The notes under the pieces: model-generated
What the model saw: the letters and a program-made list of their open reading frames with translations, nothing else
Databases searched by the model: none
Told to the model about the DNA's origin: nothing
Made by a program: the position numbers and the translations under genes
Part shown: positions 55,626 to 64,000 of the stretch, in pieces
Layout: the number at the start of each line of letters is the position of its first letter
Position numbering within the stretch: position 1 is the first letter of the stretch
Assembly (NCBI GenBank): GCA_017556585.1
Contig: JAFYMP010000086.1
Coordinates: 39,471-103,470, forward strand
DNA: 64,000 bases
Origin: Bacteroidaceae bacterium
Lineage (GTDB): Bacteria > Bacteroidota > Bacteroidia > Bacteroidales > Bacteroidaceae
Direction of reading: 5' to 3'

Positions 55626-56891
55626 TTACCAATCCATACGATAATTTCCGCTCAACTGAAGCAGTGAGAAGAGATATACCAAACCGTCATAATAAACGTC
55701 ATAGTAACCATCTTCGTATGGTTCCATCTTCATCTCCCAAAGGTGATGAACAATCTCCTGGCTGTATTCGTTATCGGTCATCAAGCTGGCAGTAGCAGTT
55801 GTAGCAACCAAACCTATTGAGTGACGTAATTTCTGGAAACCACCGGCTCCCATAATCATTGCAGGAGCACCACCATCTAATGCGAACTGGTCAGGGAATT
55901 CCTTTACACCGTAGCCACCCATAGTGCGCTGGAATTTGTCAGCATACTGTTTTTTCCATTCAACATCTTTGTAGTACCATGAATAGTCCATTGCAATGTT
56001 CATAGGTACGCGCCATGAGTCGTAGTGGAATTCACCGGACATACCGCGCATAGGAGTACCGTCAAACTGGCTCTGGTCTGGGTTGATACCTGTATTTTCG
56101 TCGCAAGCTCTGTGCAGATATTCGCGAGCATTTTCTGCAAGTTCTCTATAAAGATCTTCGCGACCGTCCTGTGCTGATTCTGCCCAGATTTCGTAGAAAG
56201 CAGGTAGGTGATATGATGGATCTGTCCATTCGTTTGAACGGGTGTCAGGACAGAAGTTGATAAGCTTGTGCTCCATGTTGATGATGTTTGTAACACCACC
56301 TGTGCCATCTTTAGAGAAGAGGTCGTTCAAAAGATCCTGGGCCTCTTTCAGGTAGTTGATATCACCATCGTTACCCCAACGTCTTGAAGCAAGAAGAAGG
56401 TCTGTTACAAAGTATAATTCACCGTCACTTGCAGAACCGCGTGCCATCTGGCGACCGTCTGTGCGGCAGTGCCATGCGAACAATCCTTTTGATGGGCCCT
56501 CTTTATGCTGCATAAAGTGTTTTGACCATCTCCAGATGCGGTCAAAAACTTCCTGCTTATCCATCTGAACGGCAACCATCATACCGTATGACTGTCCTTC
56601 TGTACGCACGTCTCTGTTCTTAACGTCAGAAACGTATGCCATTGGGATACCATCAACTTCTACTTCATAGTATGCGCGTGTGTCGCTTTCAAATACTGCA
56701 TAGTAAGCATCAGCAATCTTCTGGTTTATCTCTTTCTTAGAATAACCCAATTCTTTGAAATAGTTTCTGTACTTACCTGTTTCTGCTGCACCTTTCTTCC
56801 AAGGTGTCATCTTTTTGGCACTGCAAGGTGCTGCGCTACCCAACATAACCAATGCTGATAGGCATACTGCAATTGTCTTAAATAGTTTCAT
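55626..56891 (-). CDS. GH8 family hydrolase, exo-oligoxylanase-like
   Basis: A 421-residue (alpha/alpha)6-barrel enzyme with a signal peptide (about 1-25). Glu98 in RTEGQSYGMM is the expected general acid and Asp156 in GSASDGELY the conserved substrate-binding Asp of GH8. Size and the DTRAYYEVEVDGIPMAYVSDVKN-type N-terminal region fit reducing-end xylose-releasing exo-oligoxylanases (Rex) better than cellulases, and the neighbouring xylB supports xylo-oligosaccharide use. It lies 21 bp downstream of xylB in the same operon. Endoxylanase activity is the main alternative. Confidence 0.87.
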   Translation of the reverse strand: MKLFKTIAVCLSALVMLGSAAPCSAKKMTPWKKGAAETGKYRNYFKELGYSKKEINQKIADAYYAVFESDTRAYYEVEVDGIPMAYVSDVKNRDVRTEGQSYGMMVAVQMDKQEVFDRIWRWSKHFMQHKEGPSKGLFAWHCRTDGRQMARGSASDGELYFVTDLLLASRRWGNDGDINYLKEAQDLLNDLFSKDGTGGVTNIINMEHKLINFCPDTRSNEWTDPSYHLPAFYEIWAESAQDGREDLYRELAENAREYLHRACDENTGINPDQSQFDGTPMRGMSGEFHYDSWRVPMNIAMDYSWYYKDVEWKKQYADKFQRTMGGYGVKEFPDQFALDGGAPAMIMGAGGFQKLRHSIGLVATTATASLMTDNEYSQEIVHHLWEMKMEPYEDGYYDVYYDGLVYLFSLLQLSGNYRMDW

Positions 56892-56912
56892 AGTTTGTGT
56901 TATAGTTACTGA

Positions 56913-58385
56913 TTAAATATGAGATTTCCACAACTGATATGCTTCGTTATATGCAGGCATATCCGATGCTTTTGGTTCAATTACCTTAATCTTTTGCAGT
57001 GATGCGAATGCTTCGTTGTGATCTTTGTAGATGCCTGCACCCATACCTGCGCCTTTAGCAGCACCAATAGAACCGTCTGTGTCGTAAAGTTCAATGGTTG
57101 CGCCTGTTACACCTGCCAATGTGTCGCGGAACAATGGGCTTAAGAACATATTTGCATTACCTGCGTGAATCTTGTTGATAGGCATACCCATATCTTCCAT
57201 AATCTCGATACCGTATTTGAAAGCAAATACAATACCTTCCTGAGCTGCACGAAGCAGATGAGAACGATTATGTGTGTTAAAGTTTATTCCGTGGAAGCTG
57301 CAACCAGCCTCTCTGTTCTCAAGTACACGTTCTGCACCATTACCGAATGGCATTACAGAAACACCCTGAGCACCTATAGGAGCCTGTGCTGCTATATCGT
57401 TCATGTCGGCATAGCTTAAACCTTCAAGCATAATGTTGCGTTTCATCCAGGCATTCAGAATACCTGTGCCGTTAATGCAGAGAAGAATACCTAAACGATT
57501 ATTGCCCTTCTGGTGATTAACGTGTGCAAATGTATTTACTCTTGATTTTGGGTCGAAACTGATTTCACCGTTTACACCATATACAACACCCGATGTACCT
57601 GCTGTAGATGCAATTTCACCCGGTTCAAATACGTTAAGTGAAAGAGCGTTATTTGGCTGGTCACCTGCACGGTAAGTAACAGGGATGCCTGCTGCCAAAC
57701 CAAGTTCTTCTGCAACAGCCTCTGTAAGACGGCCCTGTTCTGCAAATGTAGGTTTGATTTCAGGTATGAATGAACGTGGAATACCATAGTAGTCAAGCAG
57801 GAAGTTTGCTACATCGCCATTCTGGAAATCCCAGAACATACCTTCTGAAAGGCCGGATACTGTAGTGCAAATTTCGCCTGTCAAACGCATTGCGATATAA
57901 TCGCCAGGTAGCATTATCTTATCAATCTTTTCAAAGATTTCAGGTTCGTTTCTCTTTACCCAGGCAAGTTTTGATGCTGTAAAGTTACCCGGTGTATTTA
58001 GTAGGTGTGTCAAACACTGTGAACGTCCTAATTCAGAGAATGCCTCTTCTCCAATCTGTACCGCACGTGAATCGCACCAGATAATTGCAGGACGAAGTAC
58101 GTTCTGATCTTTATCTACGCAAACCAATCCGTGCATCTGATATGAAATACCAATAGCAGCAATGTCCTTAACATTGATGTTGCACTGTGAAAGAACATCG
58201 GCTGTAGCTGCTTTCAGATAACTCCACCAGTCGGTAGGGTTTTGTTCTGCCCAACCCGGATTGATAGCTTTAATTGGTGCTTCACTTTTAGGAGCAAATG
58301 CTGTTCCAAGACACGCGCCACTCTGTGCGTCAATAAGGCTGCACTTAACTGAAGAGCTGCCTATGTCATAACCTAGTAAATACAT
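56913..58385 (-). CDS. xylB: xylulokinase
   Basis: A 490-residue FGGY-family carbohydrate kinase. It phosphorylates D-xylulose to xylulose 5-phosphate for the pentose phosphate pathway. Visible are the N-terminal phosphate-binding loop GYDIGSSSVKCSLID, the sugar-site ISYQMHGLVCVD and WCDSRA, the catalytic Asp in YRAGDQPNNALSLN, and the adenosine motif GNANMFLSPLF. Promoter TACCTTTG (58450-58457, minus strand) lies 65 bp upstream, and GH8 follows. Other FGGY kinases are possible, but the length and motif wording fit XylB well. No xylA is in the window. Confidence 0.92.
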   Translation of the reverse strand: MYLLGYDIGSSSVKCSLIDAQSGACLGTAFAPKSEAPIKAINPGWAEQNPTDWWSYLKAATADVLSQCNINVKDIAAIGISYQMHGLVCVDKDQNVLRPAIIWCDSRAVQIGEEAFSELGRSQCLTHLLNTPGNFTASKLAWVKRNEPEIFEKIDKIMLPGDYIAMRLTGEICTTVSGLSEGMFWDFQNGDVANFLLDYYGIPRSFIPEIKPTFAEQGRLTEAVAEELGLAAGIPVTYRAGDQPNNALSLNVFEPGEIASTAGTSGVVYGVNGEISFDPKSRVNTFAHVNHQKGNNRLGILLCINGTGILNAWMKRNIMLEGLSYADMNDIAAQAPIGAQGVSVMPFGNGAERVLENREAGCSFHGINFNTHNRSHLLRAAQEGIVFAFKYGIEIMEDMGMPINKIHAGNANMFLSPLFRDTLAGVTGATIELYDTDGSIGAAKGAGMGAGIYKDHNEAFASLQKIKVIEPKASDMPAYNEAYQLWKSHI

Positions 58386-58449
58386 ATAACTATAGTTTTA
58401 ATTAATAATATCCATATTTTGTCTCGCACAATACTACTGCGGGAGTTTA

Positions 58450-58457
58450 CAAAGGTA
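58450..58457 (-). promoter_or_regulatory. -7 box of the xylB-GH8 operon
   Basis: Minus strand TACCTTTG, perfect TAnnTTTG, 65 bp upstream of xylB and divergent from the GH95 promoter; the 180-bp gap could hold a shared operator. Confidence 0.6.
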
Positions 58458-58530
58458 AATAAAAGAAATGAATAGTAACAAAAAATGAGGTTTTTTTGTT
58501 CTCTATATATGTATAATGATAAGTTTTGCT

Positions 58531-58538
58531 TAACTTTA
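58531..58538 (+). promoter_or_regulatory. probable -7 box of the GH95 operon
   Basis: TAACTTTA, one base from TAnnTTTG, 28 bp before the GH95 ATG. The same variant occurs upstream of the orphan FAS1 gene. Confidence 0.45.
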
Positions 58539-58565
58539 CAACCATTACTAACACATCTATAGAAT

Positions 58566-60929
58566 ATGAAAAAGAGATTTTTAGCATTATTGATGCTTGC
58601 TATTCCTCTGTTTGCAATGTCACAGACAGAAGAAAAACTGAAATTATGGTACGACGAACCCGCTAAGGAGTGGACAGAGGCACTGCCTATAGGAAATGGT
58701 CGTATAGGTGCTATGGTTTTTGGTAATCCTGTACAGGAAGAGTTTCAGATAAATGAGGAGACTGTTTGGGGTGGTGGACCACACAACAACATCAATCCAT
58801 TGGCCAAAGATCATTTGGATGAGATTCGTGAACTGATATTTGCTGGAAAAAACAAAGAGGCTCAGGACCTTTGCGATAAGTATATTGCTTCAAAAGGCGG
58901 TCAGGGTATGCCTTATCAGACAATTGGATCTATCAGATTAGATTTTAAGGGTGTAGATAACTATTCCAACTACTACAGAGACCTTGATATAACAAACGCT
59001 TTATCTACAGTAAAATTCACTGCCAATGGTGTTGATTATCTGCGTGAAGCTTTTACATCGTTCGATAATCAGTTGTTGGTTATACGTCTTACTGCATCAA
59101 AATCGGGTAGCATTAGTTTTGATTTCAATCAGACATCGCCATTCCGTGAAATGCGCAAGACTCAGTCGGATACACGCATAGGTTCATATCAGGTTACAAA
59201 GATGTTTGCTTCTGCCGATTGTAACAGTCACGAAGGTGTAGAGGGTAAGATTACCTGGGCTACAAGTACCGCTATTTTCTTAAAAGGTGGTAGCTTTGAA
59301 GCTGTAAGCAATGGCGTGAAAGGTGTAAGAAATGCCGATGAAGTCTATATTTTTGTATCAATGGCTACCAACTTTAATAATTATAAAGAGGTGGCAGATA
59401 GAGCAGAAGCAGCAGTACGCGCAGAACGCTATATGGATGAAAAGACTCTCCTTTCTGTAATTGAAGATTATGATGCAGCAAAGAAGAGCCATTCAGCAAT
59501 CTATGCAGAACAGTTTAACAGAGTATATCTGGATTTGGGTACAAATGCTCAGGCAGACAAAACAACCGATGTTCGTGTTAAGGAGTTTGCTTCTACTTTC
59601 GATCCACAGTTAGCAACACTCTACTTCCAGTTTGGCCGTTATCTGCTTATCAGCTCTTCACAGCCGGGTGGTGAACCTGCAAACCTGCAGGGTATTTGGA
59701 ACCATCAGCTAAGCGCACCTTGGGATGGTAAATACACTACCGATATCAACGTGGAGATGAACTACTGGCCTGCAGAAATTACTGCACTGCCTGAAGCCGG
59801 TGAACCATTTATAGAATTTGTTCTGGAGTGTGCAGAACACGGACGCGAAACAGCACGCGATATGTACGGTTGCCGTGGTTGGGCATTGCATCATAATACA
59901 GATATTTGGCGTTCTACAGGTGCAGTGGATGGAGGTTTCTTTGGAACATGGCCTACATGTAATGCCTGGTTCTGCCAGCAGATTTGGGATACCTATCTGT
60001 TCCGTCCTTCAAAGGAGTATTTGGAAACTATTTATCCTGTAATGAAGGGGGCTTGCGAATTCTTTATAGATTTCCTTGTAGAAGAGCCTAAGAACAAATG
60101 GTTGGTTGTTGCTCCATCTTATTCACCGGAAAACGAACCAAGAGTAACTGACCGTCAGGGTGGTTTCTCTACAGTAGCCGGTGCTACTATGGATAACCAG
60201 ATGGTGACAGACCTCTTTACAAATACAATTGCGGCAGCTAAGTTGATGAAGGAAAATGCCCTTTTCATCGATACTTTAGAGAATATCAAGAGTCGTTTGG
60301 CACCTATGCAGATAGGTAAATGGGGACAGTTGCAGGAATGGATGGACGATTGGGATAATCCTAACGATCATCACCGTCACGTTTCTCATTTGTGGGGCCT
60401 CTATCCGGGTAATCAGATTACAGCAGAAACTCCTGAACTTTTCCAGGCTGCAAAAAAATCTCTTGAAGCTCGTGGCGATGAATCTACAGGTTGGTCTATG
60501 GGTTGGAAAGTTTGTCTCTGGGCAAGATTACTGGATGGTAACCACGCATATAAACTTATTCAAGATCAGTTGAGTCCTTCAGGTGGTTATAAGGGTGGTA
60601 CTTATCCTAACTTGTTCGACGCACATCCACCATTCCAGATTGATGGTAACTTTGGTTGTGCAGCAGGTATAGCAGAGATGTTTGTGCAGAGCCACACAGG
60701 TAAGATTGTGCTTTTGCCGGCACTTCCTGATGCTTGGAGCAGCAAAGGTACTGTAAAGGGTTTGCGTTGTCGTGGTGATGTAGAGATTGCAGAACTCACC
60801 TGGAAAGATGGTAAACCTGAAACCGTACTTTTGAAGGCTAACAGCCGTGGTAAGGTTACTGTATGTTTTGGTGGTGAAACAAAGACCATAAAGACAAAAC
60901 CGGGTAAATCTTACAGTTTGAAATTTTAA
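58566..60929 (+). CDS. GH95 family hydrolase (alpha-L-fucosidase or alpha-L-galactosidase)
   Basis: A 787-residue exported enzyme, signal peptide ending near AMSQ. The N-terminal beta domain begins KLWYDEPAKEWTEALPIGNGRIGAMVFG, a GH95 hallmark; the (alpha/alpha)6 barrel holds LQGIWNHQLSAPWDGKYTTDINVEMNYWPAE, DDWDNPNDHHRHVSHLWGLYPG and QIDGNFGCAAGIAEM, the last with the catalytic-site Asp. GH95 acts by inversion with an Asn-activated water. Some Bacteroides members remove L-galactose rather than L-fucose from cereal xylan, which would fit the xylan theme; I cannot tell the two apart here. A beta-barrel gene follows after 9 bp. Confidence 0.93.
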   Translation: MKKRFLALLMLAIPLFAMSQTEEKLKLWYDEPAKEWTEALPIGNGRIGAMVFGNPVQEEFQINEETVWGGGPHNNINPLAKDHLDEIRELIFAGKNKEAQDLCDKYIASKGGQGMPYQTIGSIRLDFKGVDNYSNYYRDLDITNALSTVKFTANGVDYLREAFTSFDNQLLVIRLTASKSGSISFDFNQTSPFREMRKTQSDTRIGSYQVTKMFASADCNSHEGVEGKITWATSTAIFLKGGSFEAVSNGVKGVRNADEVYIFVSMATNFNNYKEVADRAEAAVRAERYMDEKTLLSVIEDYDAAKKSHSAIYAEQFNRVYLDLGTNAQADKTTDVRVKEFASTFDPQLATLYFQFGRYLLISSSQPGGEPANLQGIWNHQLSAPWDGKYTTDINVEMNYWPAEITALPEAGEPFIEFVLECAEHGRETARDMYGCRGWALHHNTDIWRSTGAVDGGFFGTWPTCNAWFCQQIWDTYLFRPSKEYLETIYPVMKGACEFFIDFLVEEPKNKWLVVAPSYSPENEPRVTDRQGGFSTVAGATMDNQMVTDLFTNTIAAAKLMKENALFIDTLENIKSRLAPMQIGKWGQLQEWMDDWDNPNDHHRHVSHLWGLYPGNQITAETPELFQAAKKSLEARGDESTGWSMGWKVCLWARLLDGNHAYKLIQDQLSPSGGYKGGTYPNLFDAHPPFQIDGNFGCAAGIAEMFVQSHTGKIVLLPALPDAWSSKGTVKGLRCRGDVEIAELTWKDGKPETVLLKANSRGKVTVCFGGETKTIKTKPGKSYSLKF

Positions 60930-60938
60930 TAGACAGAT

Positions 60939-62174
60939 ATGAGAAGGTTAGGTTTAATAGTTCTATTGATTGTGTTTTCCACTATCAGATTGTTTGCTAA
61001 AGATGGTGTGAATATAGATATGTACGGCTTTGTCCATAACCAGATGTTTATGGATGACAGAAAGTCGTTGCAGGCTGCTCAAGGTCTTTATAATGTTATT
61101 CCTCTTGATATAAAAGAGGATGTAGAAGGTAACGATTTGAACCAGCAGATGGATTTGACTTTCTTGTCTATTACATCTCGCATAGGAATAAATCTTTCAG
61201 GTCCCGAATTTTTAGGTGCATCTGCAACCGGAAAAATTGAGGCAGATTTTAGTGCATCATCGGGTACTACACCGTTATTTATGTTAAGACAGGCAAATTT
61301 TGTTCTCAACTGGGATAAGTTTAGATGGCTGATAGGCCAGACATGGCATCCTATGTCGGGAGAAATCATTCCGGAGGTTATAGGTATATCTATGGGTTCG
61401 CCATTTAATCCGTTTAACAGATCTCCGCAACTAAGAGTAGATTATTATCTCTTTGATAAGAAACAACTTACACTGACTGCAGCATATTTGTATCAGGGAC
61501 AATATGCATCTTATGGTCCGGAAGGCAGAAGCAATAAATATCAAAGAGCCGCAGTTACTCCGGCGTCGTATTTAGGTGTATCATTCCAGACCGGTGGTTT
61601 TAAAGTGGGTATAGGAACAGAAGTGCAGACTTTGGTGCCTCGTACAACCGCTTTCACAGGAACTCCTAACGAAGTTAAGGTAGATGAGAGTATCATTACA
61701 TTGAGTGGAATGATACAGGCATCGTATGTAAAAGATAAACTCTCTTTGAAAACCAAGACCGTTTGGGGCGAAGATATGTCACATTTGGGAATATGCAGTG
61801 GGTATGGTGTAGATGGTATTCATCAGGATCTTGTTACACGCGATTATCATCCATTAACAGCTGTATCGTCCTGGATTATGGGTACATACGGTAAAGAATG
61901 GAAGGTGGGACTATTTGGTGGTTATATGAGTAATTTGGGAAGTACCACCAATTATATCTCTGAATCTATGATGTATGTTTATGGAGGTACACATATAGAT
62001 AAGATGTATCGTGTTAGTCCAAGTGTTTCATATAATGTGTCCAATCTTCAATTTGCGGTAGAATATGAACGTACATCTGTTGCTTACGGAACTATGAAAG
62101 GACATGGCAATGTGGTGGATTCACATTGGGTAACAAATAACAGACTGCTGTTTTCTACAACATACAGTTTCTGA
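60939..62174 (+). CDS. outer-membrane beta-barrel protein, porin-like
   Basis: A 411-residue exported protein. Signal peptide about 1-20 (LFAK), then alternating hydrophobic/polar strands throughout, for example FKVGIGTEVQTLV and LQFAVEYERTSVAYG, and a C-terminal Phe (TTYSF), all typical of an outer-membrane barrel. The region YGFVHNQMFMDDRKSL...GLYNVIP is seen in uncharacterised Bacteroidota porin-like proteins. It is co-transcribed with GH95 and may be a general sugar porin for the released product; that is inference. A hairpin follows. Confidence 0.68.
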   Translation: MRRLGLIVLLIVFSTIRLFAKDGVNIDMYGFVHNQMFMDDRKSLQAAQGLYNVIPLDIKEDVEGNDLNQQMDLTFLSITSRIGINLSGPEFLGASATGKIEADFSASSGTTPLFMLRQANFVLNWDKFRWLIGQTWHPMSGEIIPEVIGISMGSPFNPFNRSPQLRVDYYLFDKKQLTLTAAYLYQGQYASYGPEGRSNKYQRAAVTPASYLGVSFQTGGFKVGIGTEVQTLVPRTTAFTGTPNEVKVDESIITLSGMIQASYVKDKLSLKTKTVWGEDMSHLGICSGYGVDGIHQDLVTRDYHPLTAVSSWIMGTYGKEWKVGLFGGYMSNLGSTTNYISESMMYVYGGTHIDKMYRVSPSVSYNVSNLQFAVEYERTSVAYGTMKGHGNVVDSHWVTNNRLLFSTTYSF

Positions 62175-62182
62175 GATAGACT

Positions 62183-62223
62183 AAAAAAATGTGGGCTGCT
62201 GATAATCACTATTGGCAGCCCAC
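62183..62223. terminator. shared bidirectional terminator
   Basis: A perfect 9-bp GC-rich stem (GTGGGCTGC 62191-62199 with GCAGCCCAC 62215-62223). On the minus strand a run of seven T follows (62183-62189), so it best serves the leftward DUF4252 operon; on the plus strand the tail is CTCTCTTA. Confidence 0.75.
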
Positions 62224-62261
62224 TCTCTTAATGTGATTTTGTTTTAAACCTAAAAATCCTT

Positions 62262-62741
62262 TTATAATTTTATTTGCATATTCTTACTCAGGTTAGACAC
62301 CTTGCTTACGTCCAAATTTTTACCAACAACGTTTATTACCACACACTCTGTTTTGCCTGTGGATATAAGCATAAAGTCTGTTACCTTGTTCTGTTTCTGA
62401 ATAACATGAATTCTGGTAACTTCACCGCCACTGTTCACATTGGTTATCTGTTTGTACTCTTTATTGTTTGTTACCAGTTTGGTAGCCTCTTCTGCAAAAA
62501 CAGGATTGTTTTCCTGGCAAACCACAATTCTTATTCTGTCTATGTTTGAGACCAGTTCATTAATATCATCGTCCTTTTCGTCTGAAAAGCCCATAATCAT
62601 TTTCAGAAAATCGGTCGATAAATCTACTGTAGTGTAGTCCTCTTTACCTGAATACTTTTCAAAAAAGGTATCGAAAGCACTCTTCTGTGCCATTAGTGTT
62701 ATTGGCACCATTATCATCAATATTGCTAAAAATCTTTTCAT
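62262..62741 (-). CDS. DUF4252 family protein
   Basis: A 159-residue exported protein (signal peptide to about LMAQ, residue 19). The DUF4252 pattern is recognisable: FDTFFEKYSGKEDYTTVDLS near the start and VIQKQNKVTDFMLISTGKTECVVINVVGKN near the end. The family has no known function; it typically lies downstream of an ECF sigma/anti-sigma pair in Bacteroides. It is the last gene of the leftward operon at the right edge, 16 bp after the barrel gene. Confidence 0.8.
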   Translation of the reverse strand: MKRFLAILMIMVPITLMAQKSAFDTFFEKYSGKEDYTTVDLSTDFLKMIMGFSDEKDDDINELVSNIDRIRIVVCQENNPVFAEEATKLVTNNKEYKQITNVNSGGEVTRIHVIQKQNKVTDFMLISTGKTECVVINVVGKNLDVSKVSNLSKNMQIKL

Positions 62742-62757
62742 AAGCTGAATACTTGGG

Positions 62758-63585
62758 TTAGAATCCTATACCTACAGTTAACATTCTACTGTCAAGTCCT
62801 TTACCATCAACAAAGAAATTACTTAACGGGTAGTTTACAAATATGCATACATCGTTGTCCCACGACATGCGGGCACTTAGACCATATTCAAATGGATTTA
62901 CATAGCTCAGTTTATCCTTTACTTTAGGTGATTTAAGTTTTGTCTTTGAACTTAATACTATTCCACCGTAACCTCCTAAAGAGACACTGGCTTTGTTTAT
63001 GTTTATATCCAGATAGAGTGGAACCTGTATGCCGAATGTCTTGATTTTGGATTTTTCAAATTTGTCGCCTAATGGCACAGGTTTTAACATTCCATCTTCT
63101 TTTGTTATAGTATATTGATTGTCAAAATAGAGCTTATTCCATACTAAACGTATTGCTGTAGAGAGTCCGGTAATGGCGCGACGATCTATGTTGGTTCCGG
63201 CTGAAAACAGTGTGGTAGCAAAATGGAAGGAACGTCCCACACGCATATCCATAAATCCGGGATGTTCAGGATAGAGTGCATAGTTGGCTGTGCTGAGATG
63301 GTTAAAGCCAAATTCCGCGCTTGGTACTCTTGATTCGTAACTCCTTTTTGGCCTATTATAGCTGTAACTGAAACTATACTCTCCTGAATCATTATCTGAA
63401 TCTTTATCCAAAAACATTTCGGTTATTTCAACTACCAAACCATTTACATTCAGTGATAGACCGTTTCCTTTTTCATTCTTGCCTATTGATACTCCTTCGC
63501 TTACGTATGTTTCATTTTGAGCGTAAATACTGTTATTCTGCATTAAGGCAAGCAGTGCCATGATTGTAAAAATAACTCTTTTCAT
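62758..63585 (-). CDS. outer-membrane beta-barrel protein in the anti-sigma/DUF4252 operon
   Basis: A 275-residue exported protein. Signal peptide ends near IYAQ; the body is beta-strand rich (EYSFSYSYN, AEFGFNHL, KASVSLGGYGGIVL) and ends VGIGF with the terminal aromatic of barrel proteins. It looks like the small PorT/OmpW-like barrels common in Bacteroidota. Function unassigned. It is 3 bp from the preceding anti-sigma-like gene. Confidence 0.68.
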   Translation of the reverse strand: MKRVIFTIMALLALMQNNSIYAQNETYVSEGVSIGKNEKGNGLSLNVNGLVVEITEMFLDKDSDNDSGEYSFSYSYNRPKRSYESRVPSAEFGFNHLSTANYALYPEHPGFMDMRVGRSFHFATTLFSAGTNIDRRAITGLSTAIRLVWNKLYFDNQYTITKEDGMLKPVPLGDKFEKSKIKTFGIQVPLYLDININKASVSLGGYGGIVLSSKTKLKSPKVKDKLSYVNPFEYGLSARMSWDNDVCIFVNYPLSNFFVDGKGLDSRMLTVGIGF

Positions 63586-63588
63586 AAT

Positions 63589-63999
63589 TTATTGTAATTG
63601 TTTTAGTAAATCAATATATATAGTTGATTTCTCAACCTCTTTCTCAATTAAATCAAGACTTTGAGCAGGTTTGCTAATCTCCTTCTCCATTATACCGAAT
63701 GCGCGTTCTGCGTGTTTCAGCGCAAGTTCATAATCGGTAACGGGTTTGCCGTTTACATAGCAGTATATCTCTTTTTCTTTCGGAACGAATAAAGCAACGC
63801 TTACAGATAGTAGTGCCACAACAGCTACAGCTGCCGCTATTCTCTTTAAAGGCATTCCTTTCTTCTTTACAGTAACAGTGCGGCTTGTAACCTCTTTATT
63901 GCTGCAGAAGCCTGTGAACATAGCTTTTGCAGAGTTCCATTTGGCGGGAACATTGTCTGCATTTAGAAAATACTCTTTTAGGGTTTGCTCTTCTTGCAG
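63589..63999 (-). CDS. probable anti-sigma factor, 3' part
   Basis: The frame stays open to the right edge, so the N-terminus is missing; at least 136 residues are present. An in-frame ATG at 63921 exists but the upstream codons (EEQTLKEYFLNADNVPAKW) read like the cytoplasmic head of Bacteroidales anti-sigma-type proteins, so the gene probably starts outside the window. One membrane segment (about AAAVAVVALLSVSVALFV) is followed by a periplasmic helical tail. An ECF sigma gene is expected just beyond the edge. The role is by context. Confidence 0.65.
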   Translation of the reverse strand: MQEEQTLKEYFLNADNVPAKWNSAKAMFTGFCSNKEVTSRTVTVKKKGMPLKRIAAAVAVVALLSVSVALFVPKEKEIYCYVNGKPVTDYELALKHAERAFGIMEKEISKPAQSLDLIEKEVEKSTIYIDLLKQLQ

Positions 64000-64000
64000 T

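Overview
The window is a contiguous piece of a Bacteroidota chromosome, most likely order Bacteroidales (Bacteroidaceae/Prevotellaceae-like; the genus cannot be fixed from sequence reading alone). The evidence is SusC/SusD pairs, DUF4271/DUF4369/DUF4252 family proteins, lipoproteins with acidic residues after the lipid-bearing cysteine, near absence of Shine-Dalgarno sites, and many promoters with the Bacteroidota -7 box TAnnTTTG. No phage, integrase, transposase, plasmid or CRISPR gene is visible.

Region 1 (1-16250) is housekeeping: the 3' part of a YfhO-like membrane protein, then leftward ispD, metG, comM-like ATPase, a DUF4369/thioredoxin-fold lipoprotein and typA. A divergent promoter region leads to rpsO, ahcY, a LOG-family protein, DUF4271, hemD, rnpA, yidD, a TatD-type hydrolase, tyrS and tRNA-Gln(TTG). 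After the tRNA terminator lies a short orphan transcription unit: direct repeats with a strict 21-bp period, a -7 box, about 120 nt and a terminator, with no convincing gene.

Region 2 (16400-47850) is a carbohydrate-use island. A cytoplasmic GH43 enzyme is followed by a seven-gene surface locus: FAS1 lipoprotein, SusC, SusD, two FAS1 lipoproteins, SusC, SusD. Then come two tandem 1250-residue secreted multidomain proteins, a secreted GH30 (xylanase-like), GH43 plus CBM6-like, and GH97. The GH30 C-terminus and one of the giant proteins share an unrecognised beta-rich module of about 175 residues, and several secreted proteins end in a similar 'NLNG...KG...' tail.

Region 3 (47890-52300) holds an ECF sigma factor with a small membrane protein and a helical periplasmic protein in overlapping frames, a lamin-tail/CotH protein, and a 110-bp palindromic MITE-like element next to an orphan leftward promoter.

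Region 4 (52300-64000) holds dusB, an orphan paralogue of the FAS1 lipoprotein, a GH8 enzyme (exo-oligoxylanase-like), xylB, GH95 with an outer-membrane beta-barrel protein, and at the right edge the tail of an anti-sigma/OMP/DUF4252 operon.

Taken together, GH30, GH43 (x2), GH8, GH97, GH95 and xylulokinase suggest use of a decorated xylan such as glucuronoarabinoxylan: secreted depolymerisation, capture and import by the SusCD/FAS1 apparatus, trimming in periplasm and cytoplasm, and xylulose phosphorylation. The substrate is inferred, not shown. No hybrid two-component or SusR-type regulator is present in the window.
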